Source of the DNA: Bacillus sp. AFS015802
GTDB taxonomy: Bacteria; Bacillota; Bacilli; Bacillales; Bacillaceae_B
DNA length: 64,000 bases
Assembly (NCBI RefSeq): GCF_002561455.1
Contig: NZ_NTUP01000020.1
Location: 1 to 64,000 of the forward strand
Direction: 5' to 3'
Shown here: positions 1 through 7,204 of the stretch, in pieces
How the letters are laid out: each line of letters opens with the position of its first letter
Numbering within the stretch: the stretch's first letter is position 1
Position numbers and translations under genes: made by a program
Notes under the pieces: generated by a model
The model's database searches: none
The model's input: only the letters and a program-made list of their open reading frames with translations
Told to the model about the DNA's origin: nothing

Positions 1-118
1 GCCCTGTGGGGTCTCACCTGTCCAGCGTTTCCCGCAGGAGCGAAAGCTGTGAGGAGGCTCGCCTTCAGCCCGAGGAAAGCGAAGTCTTGCACGGAAATCG
101 GCGGTGTAACGCGTGATC
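1..118. repeat. Possible dispersed intergenic repeat
   Basis: No coding region is supported here. The stretch is more G+C-rich than its surroundings and contains purine-rich pieces such as GGAAAGCGAAG and TTGCACGGAAATC, which resemble a repeated intergenic element I recall from several Bacillaceae genomes. There is only one copy in this window, so repetition cannot be shown here and the family assignment is from memory. Confidence 0.35.
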
Positions 119-177
119 TTATTGTTCGTCTTTAGAGTGTATAAATTTAGTTATGTCCCAGCCTCTTTTCGAGATTA

Positions 178-1530
178 TCATCCAATAATGACACGTTCCT
201 TTGGATAATGGTATTTTGCCGTCTTTTCTTTTCCTCCTATCATAAAGAGGAAGGAGAGTATTCCTACACGTCCGATAAACATCAATGCGATGATGACACA
301 TTTTCCAATGGATGAGAGCTCAGAGGTAATTCCCATGGATAGTCCCGTAGTCCCGAACGCAGAAGCGACTTCAAAGACAATTTCCATGATTGAATGATCC
401 TCTGTGAAGGTTAGGATGATGACAGAAAGGAAGCAGATAAAAATCGCCATCATCGTTACAACCAGTGATTTAATGACATCCTGCTGATGAATTTCCCTCT
501 TAAATATCTTGATTGTTTGATTTCCCCTTGCAAAATGGAACAAAAATAAAAGGTTAAGGGCAAAAGTTGTGGTTCTGATTCCCCCACCAACAGAGCTGGG
601 TGAAGCCCCGATGAACATAAGGGCACACATGACCAATAAGGTAGGGGTTGAAAACTCCGCTACATTCATTGTAGCCAGCCCGCCGTTCCGCGTCGTAGCA
701 GATTGGAAGAACGCATAAAAGAAAGACTCATGCCATTCCATACCGTTGAAAAAGCGGTTATATTCAAAGATAAAAATGACTAAAGTGCCGAATGCCATCA
801 ATCCAAAGAATGTTACGGTTGTGATCTTTGAATATAAAGAAAAATGATGCCTGTTTCTTTTTTTGCTCATGAGATAATCCTTAGTTTCAATCAGGACCGG
901 GAACCCGATCGCTCCAAGGGTCAGCAAAAGGATGGTGATGAACTGAACAAAATAGTCATTCGCAAACGGAATGAGGGACTGACCTGTAATATCAAACCCG
1001 GCATTCGTCGTTGCACTGACAGAAGCAAATAATCCTTGGAGAAAGGCCTCCTGCCACGTTGGGTAATAGCTTAAAAAATAGAGACCCAGAATGAAAGCCC
1101 CTACGATTTCAATAAAGATGATCAATAATAAAATTTGCTTTAACAGGCTGACCAGGCCAGCCAGGCTTGTCTGATTTTGATCCGTCATGATCAGTCGACG
1201 CTCTTTTAATCCTATTTTCTTTCCGACAATCAACCAGAAAAACGTCCCAAGCGTCATAATTCCTATACCGCCAAATTGAAGTACGAACATTAATATAAAG
1301 ATTCCTGTTGTATTAAATGTGTCAACCGTGCTTACAACCGTCAGCCCTGTGACACTCACAGCACTGACCGCTGTGAAGATGGCATCCAAAAAACTCCACT
1401 CTGCTCCTTCTTTATGGGCGATGGGAAGACTGAGCAGGATAGTCGCGATCGTGACGGCAAGAAAATAATACGTGACGATGACTTGTGCGGGAGTTAATTT
1501 ATTTAAATTCAATCTAAGCTTATACCACAT
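178..1530 (-). CDS. KtrB/KtrD-type potassium channel subunit (TrkH family)
   Basis: Membrane-embedded subunit of a Ktr-type K+ uptake system, 450 aa, close to the usual 440-450 aa of B. subtilis KtrB and KtrD. The four pore-loop signatures with filter glycines are visible: TGLT (61-64), TTNAGFD (173-179), TRNGGLA (279-285) and GTTGLS (392-397). Hydrophobic helices surround each. AAAGGGA lies 9 nt before the ATG. In this family the channel works with a cytoplasmic RCK partner (KtrA or KtrC) that binds nucleotide and c-di-AMP. No such partner is adjacent, which is more like the unlinked ktrC/ktrD arrangement than the ktrAB operon. KtrB versus KtrD cannot be decided from the sequence alone. Confidence 0.9.
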   Translation of the reverse strand: MWYKLRLNLNKLTPAQVIVTYYFLAVTIATILLSLPIAHKEGAEWSFLDAIFTAVSAVSVTGLTVVSTVDTFNTTGIFILMFVLQFGGIGIMTLGTFFWLIVGKKIGLKERRLIMTDQNQTSLAGLVSLLKQILLLIIFIEIVGAFILGLYFLSYYPTWQEAFLQGLFASVSATTNAGFDITGQSLIPFANDYFVQFITILLLTLGAIGFPVLIETKDYLMSKKRNRHHFSLYSKITTVTFFGLMAFGTLVIFIFEYNRFFNGMEWHESFFYAFFQSATTRNGGLATMNVAEFSTPTLLVMCALMFIGASPSSVGGGIRTTTFALNLLFLFHFARGNQTIKIFKREIHQQDVIKSLVVTMMAIFICFLSVIILTFTEDHSIMEIVFEVASAFGTTGLSMGITSELSSIGKCVIIALMFIGRVGILSFLFMIGGKEKTAKYHYPKERVIIG

Positions 1531-1751
1531 ATTTGTATTTCCCTTTCAACGTTATTTCCTTTTCTATCTTAAAGAATATAGCAGAAGAATGAAAGGAAAA
1601 ACGGATAATTTCTTTAATGATTATTCTTCCTTTCATAAAAGCCTCTTAAACCAATAAGTGTCATCATTCGTTTCATCACTAAGCAAACAATACAATTTAG
1701 GCGAAATATTACCATTCATGTTCATGAGGATAATACAAATAATATAAGTAC

Positions 1752-1770
1752 TGAAACATTCATTGTTTCA
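1752..1770. promoter_or_regulatory. Inverted repeat upstream of the SASP gene
   Basis: TGAAACA (1752-1758) and TGTTTCA (1764-1770) form a perfect 7-bp inverted repeat with a 5-nt spacer, 27 nt before the SASP start codon. It could be an operator or a hairpin in the 5-prime leader. I could not place a convincing sigma-G promoter at a workable distance. Confidence 0.35.
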
Positions 1771-1797
1771 AGTATACTAGTAAGGAGGAAACCGACC

Positions 1798-1998
1798 ATG
1801 GCTAGAAGTTCAAATAAATTGCTTGTTCCTGGTGTTGAACAATACCTTGACCAAGTGAAATATGAAATCGCTCAGGAATTCGGAGTGACGCTTGGATCAG
1901 ATACAGTAGCTCGCTCTAATGGATCTGTTGGAGGAGAAATCACGAAGCGCCTTGTGAAACAAGCTCAGTCTCAACTAACTGGACAACAAACTAAATAA
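1798..1998 (+). CDS. Alpha/beta-type small acid-soluble spore protein (SASP)
   Basis: 66-aa DNA-binding protein that saturates spore DNA and protects it from UV and other damage; it is degraded by the GPR protease at germination. The diagnostic features are present: [10 protein letters not shown] holds the GPR cleavage region, and [15 protein letters not shown] is the conserved C-terminal DNA-binding segment. A strong ribosome site (AAGGAGG, 1782-1788) precedes the ATG. The gene is monocistronic and ends in a hairpin terminator. The family is normally transcribed by sigma-G in the forespore. Which ssp paralogue this is cannot be told. Confidence 0.95.
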   Translation: MARSSNKLLVPGVEQYLDQVKYEIAQEFGVTLGSDTVARSNGSVGGEITKRLVKQAQSQLTGQQTK

Positions 1999-2007
1999 TA
2001 TGGCAAT

Positions 2008-2040
2008 GGGTAGCTGCGATAACAGCTACCCTTTCTTTCA
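2008..2040 (+). terminator. Rho-independent terminator after the SASP gene
   Basis: GGGTAGCTG (2008-2016) pairs with CAGCTACCC (2023-2031), a 9-bp stem with a 6-nt loop, followed by TTTCTTT. It starts 10 nt after the stop codon. Confidence 0.9.
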
Positions 2041-2085
2041 CAATAAGAAAGACCCATTCGGTGAATGAGCCTCTGCCTATCTTTG

Positions 2086-3180
2086 TTAATCCTTTTTGTT
2101 CTCTTTTCTTTCCTCGTGAGTGTTTTTCTTTTCTTCATTTCTATTTTGATGATCATTATGTTTTTCGTTGTCCCTACTGTGATCCTGTTCAGTGTGAGAA
2201 GAATTGTTATGACCCTTATTGGTAATGTCATTACCTCTGTTTCCCTTGTTATTAAATGAAGAATTCCCATTTTGTGATTTTACAGGTTTTTCATTCTTTC
2301 CTTTGTTTCCTGGATGAGGATTTTGAGGGACAGGATGATTATTTTGGGAATCCTCACGCTTATCGCCATTTTGGTTATTGTCTTTCAATGGCTGTTCACC
2401 CTTTTGATTTCCCGTTTCTGACTTCTCTTCTTCTCTGTCCGTCTCTTCTTTTTCTTCTTTGATGACTGCCTTTTCACTTTCTTCAGGCTCGATTGCTTGA
2501 TTGGTTTCCTTTTGTTCCGCTTCTCGCATGAGAGACCCTGCAGTCATCCCTTTATCTGATGCTTCTTCCCTAATCTCAGGGGAGATTTCTTTCACGATGA
2601 TGTTCGTGGGATGTTCAGAACGATAATCATCAACAAATTCATGTAATTCATCCAGTAATTCGGTTTCCCTTTCACGATCGGAATCATTTATAAAGGAAGA
2701 AGTGATCCAGACATTTTGATTTTCCTTTAAGTACCCGAGTCTTTCACTTAACAGGAAGATTTTCTCTGTCACTTCACCCACATCTTTATCTTCCCAGTTA
2801 CTTAGTTTCGTTAAAAGGAATTTGGCATCATCATTAAATGGCTTGATTTCCAACACCTGTTGTTTTTTATTCAGTGTCAGTTCCATACTGGGATTGATAT
2901 CCACAGAAACATAGGCGTAAGCCCGATTGTTCTGGAGCACAGTACTTGAAAACAGGGCAATAAGAACAACAAGGACTGTTAACAAGGAAGTCGACACTTT
3001 CCAATTCCACTTATGTATTGGTTTGGATTTAGCGGATTCTGTGTGCAATGGAAAGAAAGGTATCTCTTCGCCTACAGCGTAGTGTTGATCGGGCTGCTTT
3101 CTTCCCGTAAGAAATTCCCCTTCTGGTGTCATCATAACCAGGATATCCCGTTTGATTTCCATAATGATCCCTTTTTTCAT
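2086..3180 (-). CDS. rsgI: Anti-sigma-I factor RsgI
   Basis: Membrane-anchored anti-sigma factor that holds SigI inactive and senses heat or envelope stress. Layout of the 364 aa: cytoplasmic RsgI N-terminal domain (about 7-48, containing MEIKRDILVMMTPEGEF), one membrane helix (about 62-82), the extracytoplasmic RsgI middle domain beginning AYAYVSVDINPSMEL (from about 88), then a tail from about residue 225 to the end that is first Glu/Lys-rich and then Asn/His/Gly/Lys-rich and looks disordered. The start ATG overlaps the sigI stop by 4 nt (ATGA), so translation is coupled. A second in-frame ATG at codon 7 also has a ribosome site (AAAGGGA). No carbohydrate-binding module is fused at the C-terminus, unlike clostridial RsgI proteins. 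Confidence 0.92.
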   Translation of the reverse strand: MKKGIIMEIKRDILVMMTPEGEFLTGRKQPDQHYAVGEEIPFFPLHTESAKSKPIHKWNWKVSTSLLTVLVVLIALFSSTVLQNNRAYAYVSVDINPSMELTLNKKQQVLEIKPFNDDAKFLLTKLSNWEDKDVGEVTEKIFLLSERLGYLKENQNVWITSSFINDSDRERETELLDELHEFVDDYRSEHPTNIIVKEISPEIREEASDKGMTAGSLMREAEQKETNQAIEPEESEKAVIKEEKEETDREEEKSETGNQKGEQPLKDNNQNGDKREDSQNNHPVPQNPHPGNKGKNEKPVKSQNGNSSFNNKGNRGNDITNKGHNNSSHTEQDHSRDNEKHNDHQNRNEEKKNTHEERKENKKD

Positions 3181-3932
3181 ATCTCTAACCGCCCTTTTAA
3201 GTAATCCCGTAAATATACATAATCCCCTATAAGGATAAGGGAAATGGCTATAATATATTTTCTGTTTCTCTCAATTGTTTTTCTACTGACGTTTACCTGT
3301 TTCTCTAATTTTTTTATAGGTAATCGCTTTTTGTCCATCAAATAACCTAATATTTCCTTCGACTCCACTATCGTTTTGGCGATTTCAATGGCATTCAATC
3401 TGGCATCTTCATGCTTTGGCGATTGTTCTACTAGCTCCTGGAAAGATAACTTGAAGTGAGCGAGTTGTTCTTGGAAAGACAGGATTTCTTCCTGCCGCTT
3501 TTTCGCTTCCTCCTGTTTTCCATATTCCTCAACAGATACAATTTGATCGATAGTCAAATTTGAAGATTCATCTCCGTCATCACCCAGAGTCATTTCAATG
3601 CTTACATCCTGAAACTTCCCATTTTTTCTGATATAATCGATCACTTTCCGTTTGATGATGACTTCAGAAAAGCTGATGATAGAGGATCCCCGTTGATGAT
3701 TATATTTTAAGATAGCGTCATGAAAAGCAATCAGACCGATGCTGAATTCATCATCAGTTTCATAAATGAACCGTTTGCAGACGGAAGATACCGTTTTTTT
3801 AATAAATGGCTTATAGTCTTCAAGGACTATGTTCAATAATTGCTCATCACCATTTTGTATTTGAATCGCCATCTCTTCAAGCGATTGCTTTTTCTTTTGT
3901 TTAGCGAGTAAAAATAGTAATACATTTAGCAT
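3177..3932 (-). CDS. sigI: RNA polymerase sigma factor SigI
   Basis: Alternative sigma factor for heat and cell-wall stress genes. With the start at the ATG at 3932 the product is 251 aa, the length of B. subtilis SigI. Family landmarks are region-2-like DDEFSIGLIAFHDAI, IIKRKVIDYIRK, and a C-terminal helix-turn-helix with VSRKTIERNRKYI. I prefer 3932 over the GTG at 3953 because GGGTGAGG lies just before it and the N-terminus then matches SigI proteins. It is the first gene of the sigI-rsgI pair, with a 4-nt overlap. A vegetative promoter sits immediately upstream. In the family, SigI also autoregulates; I do not see a clear SigI promoter for this gene. Confidence 0.93.
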   Translation of the reverse strand: MLNVLLFLLAKQKKKQSLEEMAIQIQNGDEQLLNIVLEDYKPFIKKTVSSVCKRFIYETDDEFSIGLIAFHDAILKYNHQRGSSIISFSEVIIKRKVIDYIRKNGKFQDVSIEMTLGDDGDESSNLTIDQIVSVEEYGKQEEAKKRQEEILSFQEQLAHFKLSFQELVEQSPKHEDARLNAIEIAKTIVESKEILGYLMDKKRLPIKKLEKQVNVSRKTIERNRKYIIAISLILIGDYVYLRDYLKGRLEI

Positions 3933-3956
3933 CAGCCTCACCCCATCCTGCACACT

Positions 3957-3984
3957 ATTATACTCATAAGATGTTGAATGTAAA
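3957..3984 (-). promoter_or_regulatory. Sigma-A-type promoter for sigI-rsgI
   Basis: On the minus strand TTTACA (3979-3984) and TATAAT (3957-3962) are separated by 16 bp, about 25 nt before the sigI start codon. This is a near-consensus housekeeping promoter. Confidence 0.75.
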
Positions 3985-3998
3985 AGGATATTAGGGAG

Positions 3999-4023
3999 AA
4001 AAGGGTTGATTTACAACCCTTTT
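3999..4023. terminator. Bidirectional-looking terminator between the DUF5667 gene and sigI
   Basis: AAAAGGGTTG (3999-4008) pairs with CAACCCTTTT (4014-4023) around a 5-nt loop. It lies downstream of the DUF5667 gene and upstream of the sigI promoter, so it separates the two transcription units. Confidence 0.8.
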
Positions 4024-4070
4024 CTGACTGATGAGTCGAACACCTTCAGCCTCTACCGTGAGATCATTGA

Positions 4071-5270
4071 CTATTCTTTATGGTGACCCTTACCGTTTTC
4101 TTTGCCTTTTTCATTTTCACCGTGCTGACGATTTTCATTGGCAGGTGCTGAATGTTGTTTGTTGGTTTCTTTTTCTTCATGACGATCTTCTTTTGCTTCT
4201 TGTTTCTCTTGTTTGCGTTCTATTTTTGCATCTTGTTTTGATTCTTTGTGCTGTTGTTTCCATTCATTTTTAGCTTCTTTTCTCTCTGTATGTTGAGCAG
4301 CCTTTACTGGTACAGTCGTTTCTTCTTTTACTTCAGTTGTTTCTTCAACAGGTTGTTCAACCGGAGTTTCTTCAACAGCCTGCTCTTTTGATTCAACGTC
4401 AGTCGATTCCTGCTCTGTCATTTCAGAGTCCTTTGGTTCTTCCGAGTCTTTCTTTTGTTTTGCTTCAGCTTTTTTTGCTGCATTTTCTTCCAGTCTGGAA
4501 AGCTTTTCAGCTAATTTCAAGTAACTCTTCTCGATATTTTTTTGAAGGGCAGCTTTCGCCTTGGGATTTTGCACTTTTTCCAAATTTGCTTTAAGAGCTA
4601 CAATATTTTGTGCCATCATTTCTTCCATTTCCTTCATATCACCGGATTTCTCTTCTGTCTCATCGGAATTTTCATCTTCTTTTACCGACTCTTCATCCGC
4701 GCCATCTTCAGAAGATGTCTCATCTGATTCATCTTCCACTTGAGAATCATCTTTCACATCAGTATCGGTCTCTAGCTCACTTTCAGCCGTTGAGTCCTTT
4801 TCACTTTCGTCCTGTGACCACTGATCTTCGGATTTTTGTATCATCTCAATGGCATGATTTAAGGCATCGATGGCTTCTTCTTGTTTCCCATCTTTAAAAA
4901 GGGCCTCCACTTCAGCCAATCGTTCTGCAGCATACTCCGCTAGTAATTTGGCCTCTTTCGCATCATCCATTGTAAATGCGAGCTGTATTTTTTCAATAGC
5001 CACCTTCGCAAAGTAGAAAAAGTCACCTGGTAATAGTGAAGGCGTTTCAGTCGACTCTTGTAGTTTTTCAATTTCATTTTTTGCTGAATCCAGCATTGCT
5101 TCGTCGTTAACTGTAACATTTGTAGTGGAAGCAGCAGTCCCTTGTTCCATGTTAATCGTATCAAAGTTTTCTTCGTTCGAATTTGCAAACGCGAGTGAAC
5201 TCGGGAAACTGATGGAACTGGCTACAAGAACTGCTAATGATGATTTCATGATTTTTGAATGTTTATTCAT
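4071..5270 (-). CDS. Secreted DUF5667-domain protein beside sigI-rsgI
   Basis: 399 aa from the ATG at 5270, which has GAGGTG at a good distance; the longer open frame upstream runs through a terminator and is not coding. A signal peptide is clear (MNKHSKIMKSSLAVLVA, likely cut after ...SLAFA at about 29). Residues about 79-150 match the DUF5667 pattern: LLPGDFFYFAKVAIEKIQLAF followed by Ala/Glu-rich helices. The remainder is an acidic Asp/Glu/Ser region, a coiled-coil-like Lys/Glu/Ala segment, and a Gln/Lys/Glu/His tail ending in GKGHHKE. The function is unknown. Its position and a tail similar in composition to that of RsgI suggest a role in the same envelope-stress response. A C-rich possible sigma-I motif lies upstream. 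Confidence 0.8.
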   Translation of the reverse strand: MNKHSKIMKSSLAVLVASSISFPSSLAFANSNEENFDTINMEQGTAASTTNVTVNDEAMLDSAKNEIEKLQESTETPSLLPGDFFYFAKVAIEKIQLAFTMDDAKEAKLLAEYAAERLAEVEALFKDGKQEEAIDALNHAIEMIQKSEDQWSQDESEKDSTAESELETDTDVKDDSQVEDESDETSSEDGADEESVKEDENSDETEEKSGDMKEMEEMMAQNIVALKANLEKVQNPKAKAALQKNIEKSYLKLAEKLSRLEENAAKKAEAKQKKDSEEPKDSEMTEQESTDVESKEQAVEETPVEQPVEETTEVKEETTVPVKAAQHTERKEAKNEWKQQHKESKQDAKIERKQEKQEAKEDRHEEKETNKQHSAPANENRQHGENEKGKENGKGHHKE

Positions 5271-5451
5271 ATGTACACCTCGGAAGTCATTTAGTATTTG
5301 GCCGATCGATCGCCTTACTAAAGGAGTTACGTATAAGGGGGTTTTTTTGAGGGGGTGTATCAAATAAAAGTTGTGAAAGAATTCTCCGGAGAGTACTAGC
5401 TCAATTCCATGAACCCTTTGTTTGCTTGGTTGATGAGTTCTTTTGCGATTT

Positions 5452-5489
5452 AAAAAAAGCTGACGTTGAATGTCAACGTCAGCTTTTTT
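5452..5489 (-). terminator. Terminator of the TerC-family gene
   Basis: GCTGACGTTGA (5459-5469) pairs perfectly with TCAACGTCAGC (5473-5483), with A-tract and T-tract flanks that make it work on the minus strand and possibly on both. Confidence 0.92.
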
Positions 5490-5494
5490 GAACA

Positions 5495-6277
5495 CTATTC
5501 TGCTTTTGCTTTTGCTTCCACTTCTTCTGTCTGTTTTGCTTTTTTCCTCGATAATAAATAACCGCCAACAGACAATAGGATCAATACACTCCAGAATACA
5601 AGCTTCCATCCTTTTGATTCAGGGAAGTGATGATCGAGGATGGCAACATCGGGATGTGCGAGTGTGAACACCGCAAGCTTAACTCCGACCCAGCCAACAA
5701 TTAAAAATGCGGCTGATTCCAAAGTAGGATATTTCTCCAGCAATTTCACAAACCATGTTGCTGCAAACCGCATGATCACCAACCCGATGATACCGCCGAG
5801 GAACATGACGATAAACTGACCTCCGTCGATTCCCCCCACATCGAACCATCCAGTAGGCTGCAGTGTGACGGCTAGTGCAACAGCCGCAAGCATCGAGTCT
5901 ACCGCGAATGCGATGTCCGCAAGCTCCACTTTGAGTACCGTCGTCCAGAATCCGGAGCCTTTCGCAGGTTCTGCTTCTACAGCACCGGTGTCTTTCCTCT
6001 TCTTCACGAAATGGTGAATCGCTACATAAAATAAGTAGATGGCCCCAATGGCCTGGACCTGCCACACATTGACTAAGAACGAAATAAGAAATAATGCAGC
6101 AAACCTAAATACAAAAGCCCCTAACAGACCATAAAATAATGCCTTTTTCCTTTGTTCCACGGGCAAATGTTTGACCATTACGGCCATGACCACTGCATTA
6201 TCAGCGGCTAAAATCCCTTCAAGACCTACCAATATCAGTAGGACCCAACCATATTCCAATAACATCGAAGCATCCAT
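5495..6277 (-). CDS. TerC-family membrane protein, probable Mn2+ exporter (MeeF/MeeY type)
   Basis: 260-aa integral membrane protein of the TerC family, about the length of B. subtilis YceF (MeeF) and YkoY (MeeY), which export manganese and metallate secreted enzymes. The family acidic motifs are present: GLEGILAADNAVVMAVM near the N-terminus and ELADIAFAVDSMLAAVA in the middle, with about seven hydrophobic helices and a charged C-terminus (RKKAKQTEEVEAKAKAE). A yybP-ykoY riboswitch with a terminator lies directly upstream, so expression should rise when Mn2+ is high. That strongly supports metal export rather than tellurite resistance. Confidence 0.9.
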   Translation of the reverse strand: MDASMLLEYGWVLLILVGLEGILAADNAVVMAVMVKHLPVEQRKKALFYGLLGAFVFRFAALFLISFLVNVWQVQAIGAIYLFYVAIHHFVKKRKDTGAVEAEPAKGSGFWTTVLKVELADIAFAVDSMLAAVALAVTLQPTGWFDVGGIDGGQFIVMFLGGIIGLVIMRFAATWFVKLLEKYPTLESAAFLIVGWVGVKLAVFTLAHPDVAILDHHFPESKGWKLVFWSVLILLSVGGYLLSRKKAKQTEEVEAKAKAE

Positions 6278-6334
6278 ACCTTTAGTCCCTCCCTATTCAC
6301 ATAGTTAGTTTTCCAATAGGCAAGGAATTTTATA

Positions 6335-6475
6335 AAATAAAAAGACCCTTGCCTAAATAAGGCAAAGGTCTTGCTTAGCATACGAATATGCCAACAAAGC
6401 CGATGGAATACACCATGAATTGACGACTTTGTTTAGGTACGAAACCTATAGCTACTCCCCTTTGACAGGTAGAAA
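6335..6475 (-). ncRNA. yybP-ykoY manganese riboswitch
   Basis: The minus strand carries the hallmark loop AAAGGGGAGTAGC (6451-6463), a second arm around 6385-6405, and then an intrinsic terminator: AGACC-TTTGCCT (6360-6371) pairs with AGGCAA-GGGTCT (6343-6354) and a U-rich tail follows to about 6335. This is the standard Mn2+-sensing layout in which ligand binding prevents termination. The 5-prime boundary is approximate. The regulated gene is the TerC-family gene 60 nt downstream. Confidence 0.9.
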
Positions 6476-6534
6476 ACGTTCATTTGTATACATATATGTT
6501 ACCTTAAAAGAGGTATTTCGTAAAGAAAAAAGAT

Positions 6535-6996
6535 TCAGTGTAATCGTAAAAGGGCAGATCGGATCAACAGACCAATCAATACTCCGGGAATGACAAACAG
6601 TATCGGTAAAAAAATAGGACCGATAAAATTCCCTAATAAATATACCTTAGGAGAATACATCAAACCCACCGTTACCGTATAGGCTGACAACACAAAGGGT
6701 AGAAAGCTGTATTTATCCTTCTTGTCATCAGCAAGCTTATACGCATCCCACATTGCGAACATGTATAAACACGGATAGAACATGAGCCATTGATAATCGA
6801 TCACTTCCGCCGATTTATGTGTTTCCCCTAAAAAACTGTACATGATTCCCAGATTGAAGTTACTTTGAACATTAATGATGATCTCAAGAATCACAAACAG
6901 CGCTCCCTTAAACCACAGACCAACAAGCAATTGAGGAAAACCTGGCAGGGCGATACTCCAAAGAATTCCTTCCAATTTAGTGATGGATGATTTCAT
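6535..6996 (-). CDS. Conserved integral membrane protein, unknown function
   Basis: 153 aa with about four hydrophobic helices (roughly 10-40, 65-85, 97-115 and 118-148), no signal peptide and no motif I recognise. It begins MKSSITKLEGILWSIALPGF, with a Gly/Pro-rich first helix resembling the start of many small Bacillus membrane proteins. The ATG has AAGGGG a few nucleotides upstream. The start overlaps the stop of a 36-codon reading frame (ATGA), suggesting translational coupling to that small upstream frame. No function can be assigned. Confidence 0.7.
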   Translation of the reverse strand: MKSSITKLEGILWSIALPGFPQLLVGLWFKGALFVILEIIINVQSNFNLGIMYSFLGETHKSAEVIDYQWLMFYPCLYMFAMWDAYKLADDKKDKYSFLPFVLSAYTVTVGLMYSPKVYLLGNFIGPIFLPILFVIPGVLIGLLIRSALLRLH

Positions 6997-7103
6997 GTGG
7001 ACCCCTTAAAAGGGGATAACTGATGACATAAGACAATATTAATGTGTTTATGGAAACGATTCTGTATGTATTGGTCAGGATATAGCTTCTGGGAAAATGA
7101 CAT
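6993..7103 (-). CDS. Possible 36-aa upstream small protein or leader peptide
   Basis: A short frame starting MSFSQKLYPDQYIQNRF has an excellent ribosome site (AGGAGG about 8 nt before the ATG at 7103). Its TGA overlaps the ATG of the next gene in an ATGA arrangement. The product is hydrophilic and Tyr/Gln/His-rich, with no recognisable family. It could be a true small protein or a leader peptide that delivers ribosomes to the membrane protein gene. An overlapping longer frame in another phase lacks a ribosome site and is less likely. Confidence 0.45.
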   Translation of the reverse strand: MSFSQKLYPDQYIQNRFHKHINIVLCHQLSPFKGST

Positions 7104-7204
7104 CTTGAGATTCCTCCTATTGATGCTTCTCCCTTTATTTTTACCATATCTCTCCCAATTATTACGATGATTGCACGGCCGAATGTTTCCATTCGCATTT
7201 CTGA

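Noticed and set aside
5271-5609. N-terminal extension of the DUF5667 gene (open to 5609)
   Set aside because: It runs through the TerC terminator and has no ribosome site; the ATG at 5270 has one and starts a clear signal peptide.
6977-7198. 73-codon minus-strand frame
   Set aside because: Overlaps both the better-supported 36-codon frame and the membrane protein start, and has no ribosome site.
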